DNA from: Emticicia aquatilis
Lineage (GTDB): Bacteria; Bacteroidota; Bacteroidia; Cytophagales; Spirosomataceae
Assembly (NCBI RefSeq): GCF_014644295.1
Contig: NZ_BMKK01000001.1
Coordinates: 372,001-436,000, forward strand
DNA: 64,000 nt
Reading direction: 5' to 3'
Below, piece after piece: positions 26,923-35,886 of the stretch (position 1 is the first letter of the stretch; each line of letters starts with the position of its first letter). The notes below the pieces were generated by a model. It worked only from the letters and a program-made list of their open reading frames with translations. It had not been told where the DNA came from and searched no databases. A program made the position numbers and the translations under genes.

Positions 26923-26965
26923 CAAATACCCCGCTGGGCTTGATTCCAACGGGGTTATTTTTTTC
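26923..26965. terminator. Bidirectional intrinsic terminator
   Basis: AATACCCCG... / CGGGGTTATT arms with an imperfect GCTGG/CCAAC inner stem and a T7 run on the plus strand. It lies between convergent genes ending at 26865 and 26965. Confidence 0.8.
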
Positions 26966-28683
26966 TACAAATTTCCTTTCTTAAACTCTTTCACTGCGTA
27001 ATCGGCAGCACGAGCCGTGATGGCCATGAAAGTAAGCGACGGATTTTGTGTTGAATTGGATGTCATACAAGCACCATCAGTCACGAAAACATTTTTGCAA
27101 TTATGAAACTGATTCCACTTATTGAGCATTGATGTTTTTGGGTCTTTACCCATTCGTACACCACCCATTTCGTGAATATCCAAACCTGGGGCTTTTGCAG
27201 GGTTATCATGCGTTTTGATGTTCGTAAAGCCAGCTTTGGTGTACATTTCGGTGAGTTGCTCATGAAAATCTTTTATCATTTTCTCGTCGTTGTCATCATA
27301 AGCTACCGAAACTTTCAGCTGCGGAATTCCCCACGGGTCAAGCAAATTCTTGTCAAGTGCCACATAATTACTTTCTTTCGGAATCGTCTCACCCATCATG
27401 TGCGAGCCAACTCTCCAATTACCATATTTAGTCTGATTGAGGCTCTCTTTCAAATCCTCCCCAATGCCTGACGTATCTCGATAAGTCATGCGGCTGGCAC
27501 TAAAACCTGCGGCATATCCACGCAAAAAGTCGGTTTCCTGTTTGAAAACATTGCGGAAACGAGGAATATAACTACCATTGGGGCGAATACCTTCGGTAGT
27601 CGTATCCAAAAAACCTTCGTACTCTCCCGAAATCGTTGTACGGAAATTATGGAACGCAATATATTTACCTAAAAGTCCATTATCATTGCCCAAACCATTC
27701 TGAAAACGATTTGATGTAGAATTCAATAAAATCAAGTTCGTGTTGAGTGTGGCAGCATTCAAGAAAATTACCCGAGCATAATATTCGGTCATTTGTTTGG
27801 TGTGAGCATCAATCACACGCACGCCTGTGGCTTTGCCTTTTTGTTCATCATAAATGATTGAGTGAACCACCGAGTCAGTTTTCATAGTCAATTTTCCTGT
27901 ACGCATTGCCCACGGAATTGTTGATGAATTACTGCTAAAATAACCACCATACGGACACCCACGTTGACAAAGGTTTCGGTTTTGGCATTGTCCTCTACCT
28001 TGCTGATAATGAATCGGTTGAGGCTTGGTTAGGTGAGCACAACGCCCGATGATAATCGGACGAGTACCGTTATAATGTTTAGCCATTTCTTTGGTGAAAT
28101 GCTTTTCTACGCACGACTGCTCATGAGGGGGTAAAAACTCTCCATCAGGCAACTGCGGAAGTCCATCTTTATTTCCAGAAATACCCGCAAACTTTTCTAC
28201 GTAGCTATACCACGGAGCAATATCTGCGTAGTTTATCGGCCATTCTACCGCAAAACCGTCACGTGCGGGGCCTTCAAAATCGTATTGCGACCAACGTTGT
28301 GTACCTCTGGCCCACATCAACGACTTTCCACCAACCTGATAGCCACGAATCCAATCGAATGGCTTTTCTTGCACGTACGGATGCTCGGCATCTTTCACAA
28401 AAAAATGAGCGGCATCTTCGTTGAATGCGTAGCATCGGCTCGCAATTGGATTAGCATCTTTGAGCTCTTTTGTGATTTGTCCGAGGTGGTCAAACTCCCA
28501 CGGATTCATCATTGTGGTTGGGTAGTCGGTTACGTGCTTTACGTCACGCCCACGCTCCAATAACAATGTACGTAAACCTTTACCTGTCAACTCTTTAGCT
28601 GACCAACCACCGCTAATTCCTGAGCCAACTACGATGGCATCGAATGTGCGTTCTTTTACTGAATCTATATTAAAATTTGGCAT
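26965..28683 (-). CDS. GMC family FAD-dependent oxidoreductase (catalytic subunit)
   Basis: A 572-residue flavoenzyme. The FAD Rossmann motif is at the N-terminus (DAIVVGSGISGG, then a Glu in LLLERG). The GMC signature follows (RGYQVGGKSLMWARGTQRW), and near the end HEMGGVRMG and the catalytic-site segment NVFVTDGACMTSNSTQNPSL appear. A Cys cluster (CQNRNLCQRGCPYGG) is typical of the gluconate/sorbitol/cellobiose dehydrogenase-like branch. The gene upstream encodes the small Tat-exported subunit 3, so this enzyme is inferred to be carried to the periplasm with it and to oxidise a sugar or polyol. The substrate is not known. Confidence 0.88.
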   Translation of the reverse strand: MPNFNIDSVKERTFDAIVVGSGISGGWSAKELTGKGLRTLLLERGRDVKHVTDYPTTMMNPWEFDHLGQITKELKDANPIASRCYAFNEDAAHFFVKDAEHPYVQEKPFDWIRGYQVGGKSLMWARGTQRWSQYDFEGPARDGFAVEWPINYADIAPWYSYVEKFAGISGNKDGLPQLPDGEFLPPHEQSCVEKHFTKEMAKHYNGTRPIIIGRCAHLTKPQPIHYQQGRGQCQNRNLCQRGCPYGGYFSSNSSTIPWAMRTGKLTMKTDSVVHSIIYDEQKGKATGVRVIDAHTKQMTEYYARVIFLNAATLNTNLILLNSTSNRFQNGLGNDNGLLGKYIAFHNFRTTISGEYEGFLDTTTEGIRPNGSYIPRFRNVFKQETDFLRGYAAGFSASRMTYRDTSGIGEDLKESLNQTKYGNWRVGSHMMGETIPKESNYVALDKNLLDPWGIPQLKVSVAYDDNDEKMIKDFHEQLTEMYTKAGFTNIKTHDNPAKAPGLDIHEMGGVRMGKDPKTSMLNKWNQFHNCKNVFVTDGACMTSNSTQNPSLTFMAITARAADYAVKEFKKGNL

Positions 28684-28710
28684 TTTCTTAGTTGAATGAT
28701 AGAATTTGAT

Positions 28711-28740
28711 TAGTCAACGGACGGCAGTCGATAGTCCACA
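28711..28740. repeat. GTC-phrase stutter repeat
   Basis: TAGTCAACGGACGGCAGTCG then ATAGTCCACA, in the 95-base gap of the GMC operon. It shares GACGGC(A/G)GTCGATAG with 53576-53606. Confidence 0.6.
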
Positions 28741-28778
28741 TAAATAGCCTATTCATCAAACAGTCGTCATTATTAACA

Positions 28779-29294
28779 TTATTTTTTTACAGGAACACAG
28801 CCATGATAAAAACCTGGAGCCATGACGTATTTCTGAACATTGACCATGTAATATTCAGAGTTTGTGTAGCCACGAATCGTTAGATTTTTAATCATTTCCG
28901 CAAACTTTTTGCTTGCTTCATCGGCTTTGCTTAGCTGCAAGATAGTATCCTTACGTTGCTGAGCATCACATTCAACAAAAGATTTGTTGAATGTTTTTTT
29001 AGCCAATTCTTCAGTTTTGGCAAGGCCTTGTTGAAGATTTTTCTGAGCTGCTTCTCCGTAGCAATCATTAATCATTCGTAAAGCAAATTGATGCACTTTT
29101 AGCGATTTTGCCCCTGGAGTTTTTGTTTCGGGAATAATAGTCTCTACGATTTCGGCTAAAATAGCCTCGTCGCTGGCAGATAAAGATTTGTCGTTGCCGA
29201 TTGAGTCGGGAGTCCAACATGAAGCCCAAGCGGGCATGGACACCAAACCACCGAGAGCCACCGATAGGCTTTTCAGTGCGGTGCGTCTTTGCAT
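28779..29294 (-). CDS. Gluconate 2-dehydrogenase subunit 3 family protein, Tat-exported
   Basis: A 171-residue small subunit. The N-terminus MQRRTALKSLSVALGG carries a twin-arginine signal, with cleavage near PAWAS. The mature part has the family's helical pattern (EAILAEIVETIIPETKTPGA, a conserved Pro-Glu-T-x-T-P-G-A). It sits 95 bases upstream of the GMC oxidoreductase on the same strand. In known systems this subunit assists export and assembly of the flavin subunit, which has no signal of its own; the same is inferred here. Confidence 0.88.
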   Translation of the reverse strand: MQRRTALKSLSVALGGLVSMPAWASCWTPDSIGNDKSLSASDEAILAEIVETIIPETKTPGAKSLKVHQFALRMINDCYGEAAQKNLQQGLAKTEELAKKTFNKSFVECDAQQRKDTILQLSKADEASKKFAEMIKNLTIRGYTNSEYYMVNVQKYVMAPGFYHGCVPVKK

Positions 29295-29352
29295 AGTTTT
29301 GCTGATTTTAGGTTGAATAAATTATATTGTCGTTGAATATTCTACTGTTTTT

Positions 29353-29386
29353 AAACCTGTAAGGTCTTGAAGACCTTACAGGTTTT
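29353..29386. terminator. Bidirectional intrinsic terminator
   Basis: AAACCTGTAAGGTCTT and its exact complement, separated by a single G, flanked by T and A runs. It sits six bases beyond the stop of the minus-strand gene ending at 29392. Confidence 0.85.
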
Positions 29387-29391
29387 AGCTT

Positions 29392-31611
29392 TTAAAACTG
29401 CTTCAAATAACTGATTTTTGCAATCACATGATTTTCTTTTTCGTAACGAATATCGCTCGGCTCACTTACATTATTAAATCCTCGGCGATTCAAAACCACA
29501 TAAATATACGACAGCGGTTGGTATTCCCACGATAAACGAATATTATAATTTTTAGAATTATTCTCTGAGTTTTGCTGATAAAAACCTATCAACTGTACTC
29601 TTGGGTTTAAAGCAAAACGCCCTTCAATTGAATATAAATCTACTTTTTTAACATCAAGTACATCTCCAACTCCTTTAAAGCCATTCCGATTGTATCGACC
29701 CGAGACAGAAATATGCGGAATCGGTGCAAATTGCAGCCTAATATCAGTAGAATTTAGTTTTCCATCAAAATACGTTCCCCAACTGTGGTCAACAACTAAA
29801 TTAAGGATTTTTGATGGGTCGGAGCTCGCAAAAATTTGGTGACGAACATAGTTAAAATCGCCCACGTTGATTGTTACGCCTAATGGCTGAAATGGCTCAG
29901 TCAAGCGTTGGAAAGTTGGATTAACCAAATACCCAAAAAAACCACCATTCTGGAAGTTAAACCAAATAGGGTTAATATTAATTTGGCGTTCTATCAGCTG
30001 TCCTGTTGAAGCTTGGTGATAAAACTCCGTCATAATTCCTGGCTCAAAGGCACGAATGTACTTTTTAGGCAACCAATTTCCACGATTATAAATAAAAATA
30101 CCAGGTGTTGTGCCAATCACATCGGTACGAGACACAAAGCCCATTTCGGGATTATAATCTTTTGTAACAACCGACTGAGTCCACCAAACTTTAAATTGAT
30201 TATTGGTAAAGAAATATTGAGCAAAACCCGAAAAACCCTGCTGACCAGTATTAGTCGTTTTTGAATAAGTTGCCATTGTATTAACCGAATGCGACTGATT
30301 CAAACGAAAAAATCCATCAACTGTACCTACAATATTTGAGCCTTCTGGACGATTTTTCACTGTTATGAGTCCTCCTATACGGCTTTGTTCGCCAAAGTTT
30401 TCTGAAAAACGTCCTACAAAAAAGTTCGTAGCGGGTGTGTCTCCTACCCCACGCTGACGCATTGCAATTACGCCAAAATTTCGCTTCAATGAACGATACA
30501 CAAAACGTCCACCTGCATCAATCGAAATTGGTCGGTTATTATCATCTAAACCAATTCTTCTACTAAAGAAGGGTTGTACACGCATCGTTCCACCCGAAAA
30601 ATCATCATTTGGGCCAACTCCTACACCAAAAAGCGAAGCATTCTCAAGAAAAAATTGACGTCTTTCGGGAAAAAATACCGAAAAACGGGTAACATTATTC
30701 ACTTGTCGGTCGGCATCGGCTTGGGCAAAATCAGTATTTGTCGTTAGGTCTAAAACAGCATTTGAGTTGATTGCCCATTTCAATTCACCGCCTAATTTAA
30801 AATTAGTTTCGGTTGGTTTTGGCACTTTCTGACCACTATAATGGTCAAAAGATGTCAAAAAATAAGGTTGGATTCTAATATTGGTCGATGGTGGTGGTGG
30901 TTGAAGATTTTTCAATTCACCCGCATAAGTCATACGTAAATTAGAAAAAATTCGAGGATACGGCGAAAAAGCGGTCTGCTCGTTGCTCATACGACGGCTA
31001 CGAAAAATATTAAAACCCCATGTGTGTAGGCTATCCAATGTTTTTGGATAACGTAATGTTTGCCACGGAATTGCCATTTCGGCTACCCAACCCGAATCGG
31101 TTCGTGAGGTACGCACACGCCAAAGGCCGTCCCAATCAACATCGTAGTAGAGGTCATCGAACGAAAGCAAATCTCGCTGCACGCCATACGGGTTTGTTAC
31201 CAAAACCATCGCATTGCGTTTATCGTTAAACCCATCGAACGATAAAGCTACCATATCATGCTGGCGAAAGCTAAAATCACGCTTAAAATCAGTGGCACGA
31301 ATGGCTTTTTTACCTAAAGAATCCTTAGCGAAAATGCCAAAATACAAATATTGTTTATTGTAAAGTACCTTTACTTCGGTATCTTGAGTAGGCTTTTTGC
31401 CTTGAAATGGTTCGATTTGAATAAAACCCGATGTTGGTTTTACCTTTCGCCATTCGACGTCATTCATTACTCCATCAATGCGTAGTGAAGAATTAATTTG
31501 CGTTGCTTCGATTTTCTTTTTGACAGAATCGGGTTCAAAAATATTGGCATCTTGACCAAAGGCTACAGAGGTGGTGGCTACTAAAAAAAAGAGGAGTAGT
31601 TTTTTTATCAT
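29392..31611 (-). CDS. DUF5916 protein with CBM9-like N-terminal domain
   Basis: A 739-residue exported protein with a signal peptide ending near AFGQ. Residues about 35-240 form a carbohydrate-binding-family-9-like domain (LRIDGVMNDVEWRKVKPTSG, then LYFGIFAKDS and GWVAEMAIPWQTLRYP). The rest is the DUF5916 beta-barrel-like region (VTRFSVFFPERRQFFLENAS is highly typical) ending at a C-terminal SYLKQF. It is thus a surface or outer-membrane protein; the family has no firm biochemical role. It is monocistronic. Confidence 0.85.
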   Translation of the reverse strand: MIKKLLLFFLVATTSVAFGQDANIFEPDSVKKKIEATQINSSLRIDGVMNDVEWRKVKPTSGFIQIEPFQGKKPTQDTEVKVLYNKQYLYFGIFAKDSLGKKAIRATDFKRDFSFRQHDMVALSFDGFNDKRNAMVLVTNPYGVQRDLLSFDDLYYDVDWDGLWRVRTSRTDSGWVAEMAIPWQTLRYPKTLDSLHTWGFNIFRSRRMSNEQTAFSPYPRIFSNLRMTYAGELKNLQPPPPSTNIRIQPYFLTSFDHYSGQKVPKPTETNFKLGGELKWAINSNAVLDLTTNTDFAQADADRQVNNVTRFSVFFPERRQFFLENASLFGVGVGPNDDFSGGTMRVQPFFSRRIGLDDNNRPISIDAGGRFVYRSLKRNFGVIAMRQRGVGDTPATNFFVGRFSENFGEQSRIGGLITVKNRPEGSNIVGTVDGFFRLNQSHSVNTMATYSKTTNTGQQGFSGFAQYFFTNNQFKVWWTQSVVTKDYNPEMGFVSRTDVIGTTPGIFIYNRGNWLPKKYIRAFEPGIMTEFYHQASTGQLIERQININPIWFNFQNGGFFGYLVNPTFQRLTEPFQPLGVTINVGDFNYVRHQIFASSDPSKILNLVVDHSWGTYFDGKLNSTDIRLQFAPIPHISVSGRYNRNGFKGVGDVLDVKKVDLYSIEGRFALNPRVQLIGFYQQNSENNSKNYNIRLSWEYQPLSYIYVVLNRRGFNNVSEPSDIRYEKENHVIAKISYLKQF

Positions 31612-31701
31612 TTGTGATGAGCTTTTTCACCACAAAACTAATTAAAAATTTTAATCTGAATTTTATTGTTGTGCCAAATGTTTCTTTCACAAGCAATTTT
31701 A

Positions 31702-31709
31702 TAATTTTG
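31702..31709 (+). promoter_or_regulatory. Candidate -7 box for panD
   Basis: TAATTTTG matches TAnnTTTG and ends 55 bases before the panD ATG. No -33 element is at the right spacing. Confidence 0.35.
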
Positions 31710-31729
31710 CAGTCCGTTTATTGTAGCAT

Positions 31730-31767
31730 CATTCTCAATTATTCATTTTGCATTTTCAATTATAATG
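31730..31767. repeat. Stutter repeat CATTCTCAATTATTCATTTT type
   Basis: Words CATTCTCAATTATT, CATTTTG, CATTTTCAATTATAATG run up to and include the panD start codon. The reverse complement is close to 18567-18599. Confidence 0.55.
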
Positions 31768-32115
31768 TTAGTCAATATTTTCAAATCAAAAATCCACCGA
31801 GTGAAAGTCACTCAAGCCGAACTCAACTACGTAGGAAGCATCACTATCGACGAAGATTTGCTCGATGCCGCAGGAATCATGGAAAATGAGCGAGTACAAG
31901 TCGTAAACAACAATAATGGTGAGCGTCTGGAAACTTATGCTATCAAAGGTAAACGTGGCTCAGGTATTATTTGTCTGAACGGAGCAGCCGCTCGCAAAGC
32001 TGAAGTGGGCGACATTGTAATTATTATTTCTTATGCTTGGATGACCCAAGAAGAAGCAAAAACTCACAAACCAATGATTGTTTTTCCTGACGAAAATAAC
32101 TTGGTAGTAAAATAA
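31765..32115 (+). CDS. panD: Aspartate 1-decarboxylase
   Basis: A 116-residue pyruvoyl enzyme that makes beta-alanine for pantothenate and coenzyme A. The self-cleavage site Gly24-Ser25 is in the exact canonical place ([17 protein letters not shown]). Also present are the conserved [19 protein letters not shown] and the [12 protein letters not shown] motif near Arg/Ala-rich helix 3. Length is normal. A further gene on the same strand follows after 43 bases. No maturation factor gene is nearby. Confidence 0.97.
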   Translation: MLVNIFKSKIHRVKVTQAELNYVGSITIDEDLLDAAGIMENERVQVVNNNNGERLETYAIKGKRGSGIICLNGAAARKAEVGDIVIIISYAWMTQEEAKTHKPMIVFPDENNLVVK

Positions 32116-32158
32116 TTGTAGCACAATTCTCCAGAATTGTACATAAAACCTCTTTTTA

Positions 32159-33145
32159 ATGAAAAAAACACTCCAGTACCTTATCTCACTGACAGTTGCC
32201 GCTGTTTTGGTTTGGTTTACGTTCAAAGACATTGACCTAAACACCCTCTGGGAAAAAATAAAACAAGCCGATTATCGTTGGGTAGCCCTTTCGGCCGTAA
32301 TGGCTTTGGTGGCACACTGGAGTAGAGCTTATCGTTGGGTTTTGATGCTTGAGCAGATGGGCTATAAACCTTCGGTTTTTCGTACAACACTGGCGGTTTT
32401 AGTAGGTTATGGAGCAAATTTAATATTTCCAAGAGCGGGCGAAGTGGCTCGCTGCGGAACGCTTAATAAATTAGAAGATATTCCTTTTGAAAAATCGTTC
32501 GGAGCAGTAATAGCTGAGCGTTTAATTGATGTTTTGGTACTTTTATTATTGATTTTCTTGAATTTTATTTTCGAATTCGACCGACTAAAAGATGTTTTCT
32601 TTAATTTTTTTGGCGAAAAATTCAAAAATCCCCTCCTACTCGGCAGCTATGCTTTAGTGGGAATTAGCTTACTTGTGGCGGCTTATTTTTTATTCAAGAA
32701 AAATCAAGAAAAAATCGCACAAAATACTATTTATCAGAAAGTTGCTAAAATAATCGGAGGTTTTGCCAGTGGTTTTATGAGTGTCAGAAACCTTAAAAAC
32801 CCTTCAGCATTTATCTTTCATACGATTCTGATTTGGACAATGTACTTCGTAATGACTTATGTTCTTTGCTTTGCATTGCCCGAAACCGCTAATCTTTCAC
32901 CTTTGGCTGCACTTTCAATCTTTGTAATGGGGTCAATCGGAATGGCAGCACCAACGCAAGGCGGTATAGGAAGTTATCACTTTTTAGTAGGAAGTATTGT
33001 AGTGCTTTACGGGCTTTCTCAACAAGATGGTATTACGCTCGCTACATTTCTGCATGCCATGCAAGGAATGGTCTTTGTAGCTATTTTTGGTATTATTGCT
33101 TTTTTACTAACATTGGTTTTGCCGAAAAGAGGAGTTAGGATTTAG
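32159..33145 (+). CDS. Flippase-like membrane protein (UPF0104/LPG synthase TM domain family)
   Basis: A 328-residue integral-membrane protein with about eight hydrophobic segments. It resembles the transmembrane domain of lysylphosphatidylglycerol synthase and AglD-like proteins: the motifs ALVAHWSRAYRWVLML, NLIFPRAGEVARCGTL (conserved P-R-A-G-E) and AAPTQGGIGSYHFLVGSIV are visible. Such proteins are inferred to handle or flip lipid-linked molecules. It follows panD by 43 bases, which may be an operon without functional link. Its last codons and TAG stop lie inside a stutter repeat (33131 onwards). Confidence 0.85.
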   Translation: MKKTLQYLISLTVAAVLVWFTFKDIDLNTLWEKIKQADYRWVALSAVMALVAHWSRAYRWVLMLEQMGYKPSVFRTTLAVLVGYGANLIFPRAGEVARCGTLNKLEDIPFEKSFGAVIAERLIDVLVLLLLIFLNFIFEFDRLKDVFFNFFGEKFKNPLLLGSYALVGISLLVAAYFLFKKNQEKIAQNTIYQKVAKIIGGFASGFMSVRNLKNPSAFIFHTILIWTMYFVMTYVLCFALPETANLSPLAALSIFVMGSIGMAAPTQGGIGSYHFLVGSIVVLYGLSQQDGITLATFLHAMQGMVFVAIFGIIAFLLTLVLPKRGVRI

Positions 33146-33230
33146 GTTTTAGGAGTTAGGTAAATCCTAATTTTCTAAATCTAAATCACTAAAACTCAAT
33201 TTCTAACACCTAATTTCTTATACCTAAAAA
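33131..33230. repeat. TTAGG stutter array with inverted tail
   Basis: GGAGTTAGGATTTAGG and TTTTAGGAGTTAGG, then TAAATCCTAATTTTCTAAATC and CTAACACCTAATTTCTTATACC in the opposite sense. The array supplies the last codons and stop of the membrane-protein gene and runs to the next start at 33233. Confidence 0.65.
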
Positions 33231-33232
33231 AA

Positions 33233-33718
33233 ATGACCGAATCAAAAATATTAAGTCTAACAGAAGCCAAACAGCAAATCGAACAATGGCAATCTGAAGG
33301 TAAAAAAATCGTTTTTACTAACGGATGCTTCGATATTGTGCATCTCGGACATATTGATTACCTCGAAAAAGCCAGAAATTTAGGCGATAAACTCGTACTT
33401 GGCCTAAATACCGATGCTTCAGTGAGACGTTTGAAAGGAGAAAGTCGTCCTGTGATAAATGAATACGCACGTTCACGCATGATGGCAGCGATGAGTTTTA
33501 TTGATGCTGTCATTTTGTTCGACGAACCAACGCCAAAGGAGCTAATTGAGACACTTTGTCCGAATATTTTGGTTAAAGGTGATGATTATACGGTCGAAAA
33601 TATCGTTGGTTCAGATTTTGTGATAGCCAATGGAGGCGAGGTAAAAACTATTTCATTGGTGAAAGGTTACTCAACCAGCTCAATTATTCAGAAAATAAAA
33701 TTAATTTCGAATGATTGA
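33233..33718 (+). CDS. rfaE2: D-glycero-beta-D-manno-heptose 1-phosphate adenylyltransferase-like cytidylyltransferase
   Basis: A 161-residue nucleotidyltransferase corresponding to the separate second half of HldE. The HIGH-type motif lies in FTNGCFDIVHLGHIDYLEKA. Also seen are LVLGLNTDASVRRLKG, the KGDDYT segment and the ISxxGYSTS-like LVKGYSTSSII near the end. It should transfer AMP to heptose 1-phosphate to give ADP-heptose for lipopolysaccharide. The kinase half is not in the window. The stop codon is inside an inverted-repeat hairpin. Confidence 0.9.
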   Translation: MTESKILSLTEAKQQIEQWQSEGKKIVFTNGCFDIVHLGHIDYLEKARNLGDKLVLGLNTDASVRRLKGESRPVINEYARSRMMAAMSFIDAVILFDEPTPKELIETLCPNILVKGDDYTVENIVGSDFVIANGGEVKTISLVKGYSTSSIIQKIKLISND

Positions 33719-33774
33719 ATGATAGCATGAGCGAATGATGCTCTAAGATTATTTACTCTATCATTCAATCATTC
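33709..33774. repeat. 17-base inverted repeat spanning a stop codon
   Basis: GAATGATTGAATGATAG (33709-33725) and its exact complement (33758-33774). The left arm contains the stop TGA of the gene ending at 33718. A smaller AGCAT/ATGCT pair lies inside. No T-run follows, so it is not a classical terminator. Confidence 0.75.
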
Positions 33775-33797
33775 ACACATTCAAAATTAGTAATAAT

Positions 33798-34499
33798 ATG
33801 GTAATAATTATTGGTATCGTCTTTATGGTACTGGGCATGATAGTATCAGGACGTTTGAAAAGTAAATTTGCTCAATACTCTCAAATACGTTTACGTAATG
33901 GTATGACTGGTGCAGAAATCGCACAAAGAATGCTACATGACAACGGAATTTATGATGTAAGAATCACACAAGTTGAGGGTCAATTAACTGACCACTATAA
34001 CCCACTTGATAAAACCGTAAACCTCAGCTATGATGTTTACACGGGTTCGAGTGCGGCTTCGGCAGCGGTAGCCGCTCACGAATGTGGACACGCCGTGCAA
34101 CACGCCATGGCTTACGCTCCTTTAAAAATGCGTTCGACATTAGTTCCAGCCGTAAATGTGGCTACTAACGTTATGAACTTTGCCAATATGTTTTTGATGT
34201 TCGGAGGAGTATATATGCTTTCTCGTGGTAGCTCGTTTGGCAATATGCTATTGATGATTTTAATTGTGGCAAATGCTGCTTTGGCAATATTCTCGCTCAT
34301 TACATTACCCGTAGAATATGATGCAAGTAACCGTGCCTTGAAATGGATGGAAACTCGCTCAATAGTAACAACAGGCGAACACGATATGGCAAAAGATGCT
34401 CTCAAATGGGCAGCTTTAACGTACGTAGTAGCTGCCGCAGGTGCAGTAGCCAATTTACTTTACTATGTAAGTATTTTCTTAGGTAGAAGAGACGATTAA
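33798..34499 (+). CDS. Membrane-bound zinc metallopeptidase (YugP-like)
   Basis: A 233-residue integral-membrane protease. The zinc motif is HECGH (His94-Glu95-His98) in AAVAAHECGHAVQHAMAY, between an N-terminal hydrophobic segment (1-20) and three further membrane segments. The pattern LSYDVYTGSSAASAAVAAHE and the later LPVEYDASNRALKWM fits the Zn_peptidase_2/YugP family, whose substrates are unknown. It is followed by a strong terminator. Confidence 0.9.
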   Translation: MVIIIGIVFMVLGMIVSGRLKSKFAQYSQIRLRNGMTGAEIAQRMLHDNGIYDVRITQVEGQLTDHYNPLDKTVNLSYDVYTGSSAASAAVAAHECGHAVQHAMAYAPLKMRSTLVPAVNVATNVMNFANMFLMFGGVYMLSRGSSFGNMLLMILIVANAALAIFSLITLPVEYDASNRALKWMETRSIVTTGEHDMAKDALKWAALTYVVAAAGAVANLLYYVSIFLGRRDD

Positions 34500-34529
34500 G
34501 CCTTTCTGATAATTCAGGAGAATTGTTCT

Positions 34530-34576
34530 AAAAAACCACGAATTTAACAGACCTTTTGTTGAATTCGTGGTTTTTT
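34530..34576 (+). terminator. Intrinsic terminator after the zinc peptidase gene
   Basis: AAAAAACCACGAATT (34530-34544) and AATTCGTGGTTTTTT (34562-34576) are exact complements. The loop carries TAAC...GTTG that can extend the stem. Confidence 0.9.
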
Positions 34577-34617
34577 GTTGTATTTTCGTCACTCTCAAAC
34601 TAATAAAAGCCAACAAA

Positions 34618-35754
34618 GTGATTTCTCAATTCAATTTTCCTACTAAAATCCGATTCGGTGCAGGTGTGGTGTCTGAACTTCCTGCTTATCTAAAAGACAA
34701 TAACCTTTCAAAACCTTTGGTCGTGACCGACCCAAATGTAGCCAATTTGCCATTTTTCAAGCAAATTGTTCAAGATTTATCATCGAAAGGCGTCAGCGTT
34801 GAAGTTTTCAGCGATATTCATAAAAACCCAGTAAAATCAGATGTCTATAAAGGCGATGAAGCCTATTATAGCACTGACCGTGATAGCATCATTGGCATCG
34901 GTGGCGGTGCAGCAATTGATGTAGCGAGAGCGATTTTATTGAGAATCAATCACCGAGAAGATTTATTCAAATACGATGATTTGATTGGTGGCGATGTTTA
35001 CGTAACCAACGATGTTCCGCATTTTATAACGATTCCGACAACGGCAGGAACGGGCAGCGAAGTTGGCCGCAGTGCCATCATTGCTGACGACGAAACGCAT
35101 CAGAAAAAAATTCTTTTTTCGCCAAAATTGCTCGCTAAAATCATCTTTGCCGACCCATTACTTACGATGGATTTGCCACCATTTATCACCGCAGCTACGG
35201 GAATGGATGCTCTCACGCACAATATGGAAGCATTTTTAGCAAAAAACTGGCATCCAATGTGCGATGGCATTGCATTGGAAGGAATTGCATTGATACATGA
35301 GTCTTTAGAAAAAGCCGTCAACAAACCCGACTTAGAATCTCGGAGTAAAATGTTAATTGCTTCATTGATGGGTGCGGTAGCTTTTCAGAAAGGTTTGGGC
35401 GTAGTACATTCATTGGCTCACCCTTTATCATCTTTGCTCGATACACATCATGGTTTGGCCAATGCCGTAAACATTCCGTACGGAATGAAGTTTAATATTG
35501 CAGGTTTTGAAGATAAATTCCGCCGAATTGCTCGTACCCTTGATTTGAAAGATGAATCAGGCGAGGCGGTTGTGCAGTATTTGTTTGAGCTAAATACTAA
35601 AGTAAATATTCCACACCGTTTGCGAGATATTGGTGTAAAATCAGAGCATATAGAAACATTGGCCGATTTAGCGATTGCAGATTTTGCTCACCCAAATAAT
35701 CCAAAACCTGTCACGAGAGAAGACTTCAAAAATCTTTACCTCGAAGCATTATAA
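34618..35754 (+). CDS. Iron-containing alcohol dehydrogenase
   Basis: A 378-residue group III alcohol dehydrogenase. I place the start at GTG 34618 (ISQFNFPTKIRFGAG follows); the longer open frame begins inside the terminator hairpin. The NAD-binding glycine motif is IGIGGGAAIDVARA. The iron ligands are seen as Asp and His in GMDALTHNMEAF, His in VHSLAHPL and His in DTHHGLANAV. It probably interconverts a primary alcohol and aldehyde; the substrate is not clear. It stands alone, with a weak hairpin at 35800-35831. Confidence 0.9.
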   Translation: MISQFNFPTKIRFGAGVVSELPAYLKDNNLSKPLVVTDPNVANLPFFKQIVQDLSSKGVSVEVFSDIHKNPVKSDVYKGDEAYYSTDRDSIIGIGGGAAIDVARAILLRINHREDLFKYDDLIGGDVYVTNDVPHFITIPTTAGTGSEVGRSAIIADDETHQKKILFSPKLLAKIIFADPLLTMDLPPFITAATGMDALTHNMEAFLAKNWHPMCDGIALEGIALIHESLEKAVNKPDLESRSKMLIASLMGAVAFQKGLGVVHSLAHPLSSLLDTHHGLANAVNIPYGMKFNIAGFEDKFRRIARTLDLKDESGEAVVQYLFELNTKVNIPHRLRDIGVKSEHIETLADLAIADFAHPNNPKPVTREDFKNLYLEAL

Positions 35755-35799
35755 TTTATCAAAAAACTATACATTTGTTTTAAAAATTCATTAATTATA

Positions 35800-35831
35800 C
35801 CACAAATACACAAAGAATAGTGTGTTTGTGG
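35800..35831 (+). terminator. Weak hairpin after the alcohol dehydrogenase gene
   Basis: CCACAAATACAC and GTGTGTTTGTGG can pair with one G-T wobble around an eight-base loop. There is no T-run after it. Confidence 0.45.
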
Positions 35832-35886
35832 CTATCTATATTTCGTAAAACTCCTTTTATTTATGTAACTCTAAACTTTTACTGTC

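Noticed and set aside
31614-31889. Plus-strand frame upstream of and overlapping panD
   Set aside because: The Gly24-Ser25 position fixes the panD start at 31765, and the other frame is not conserved-looking.
34567-34617. Longer start for the alcohol dehydrogenase
   Set aside because: The GTG at 34567 is inside the upstream terminator hairpin, and the added residues are not part of the conserved fold.
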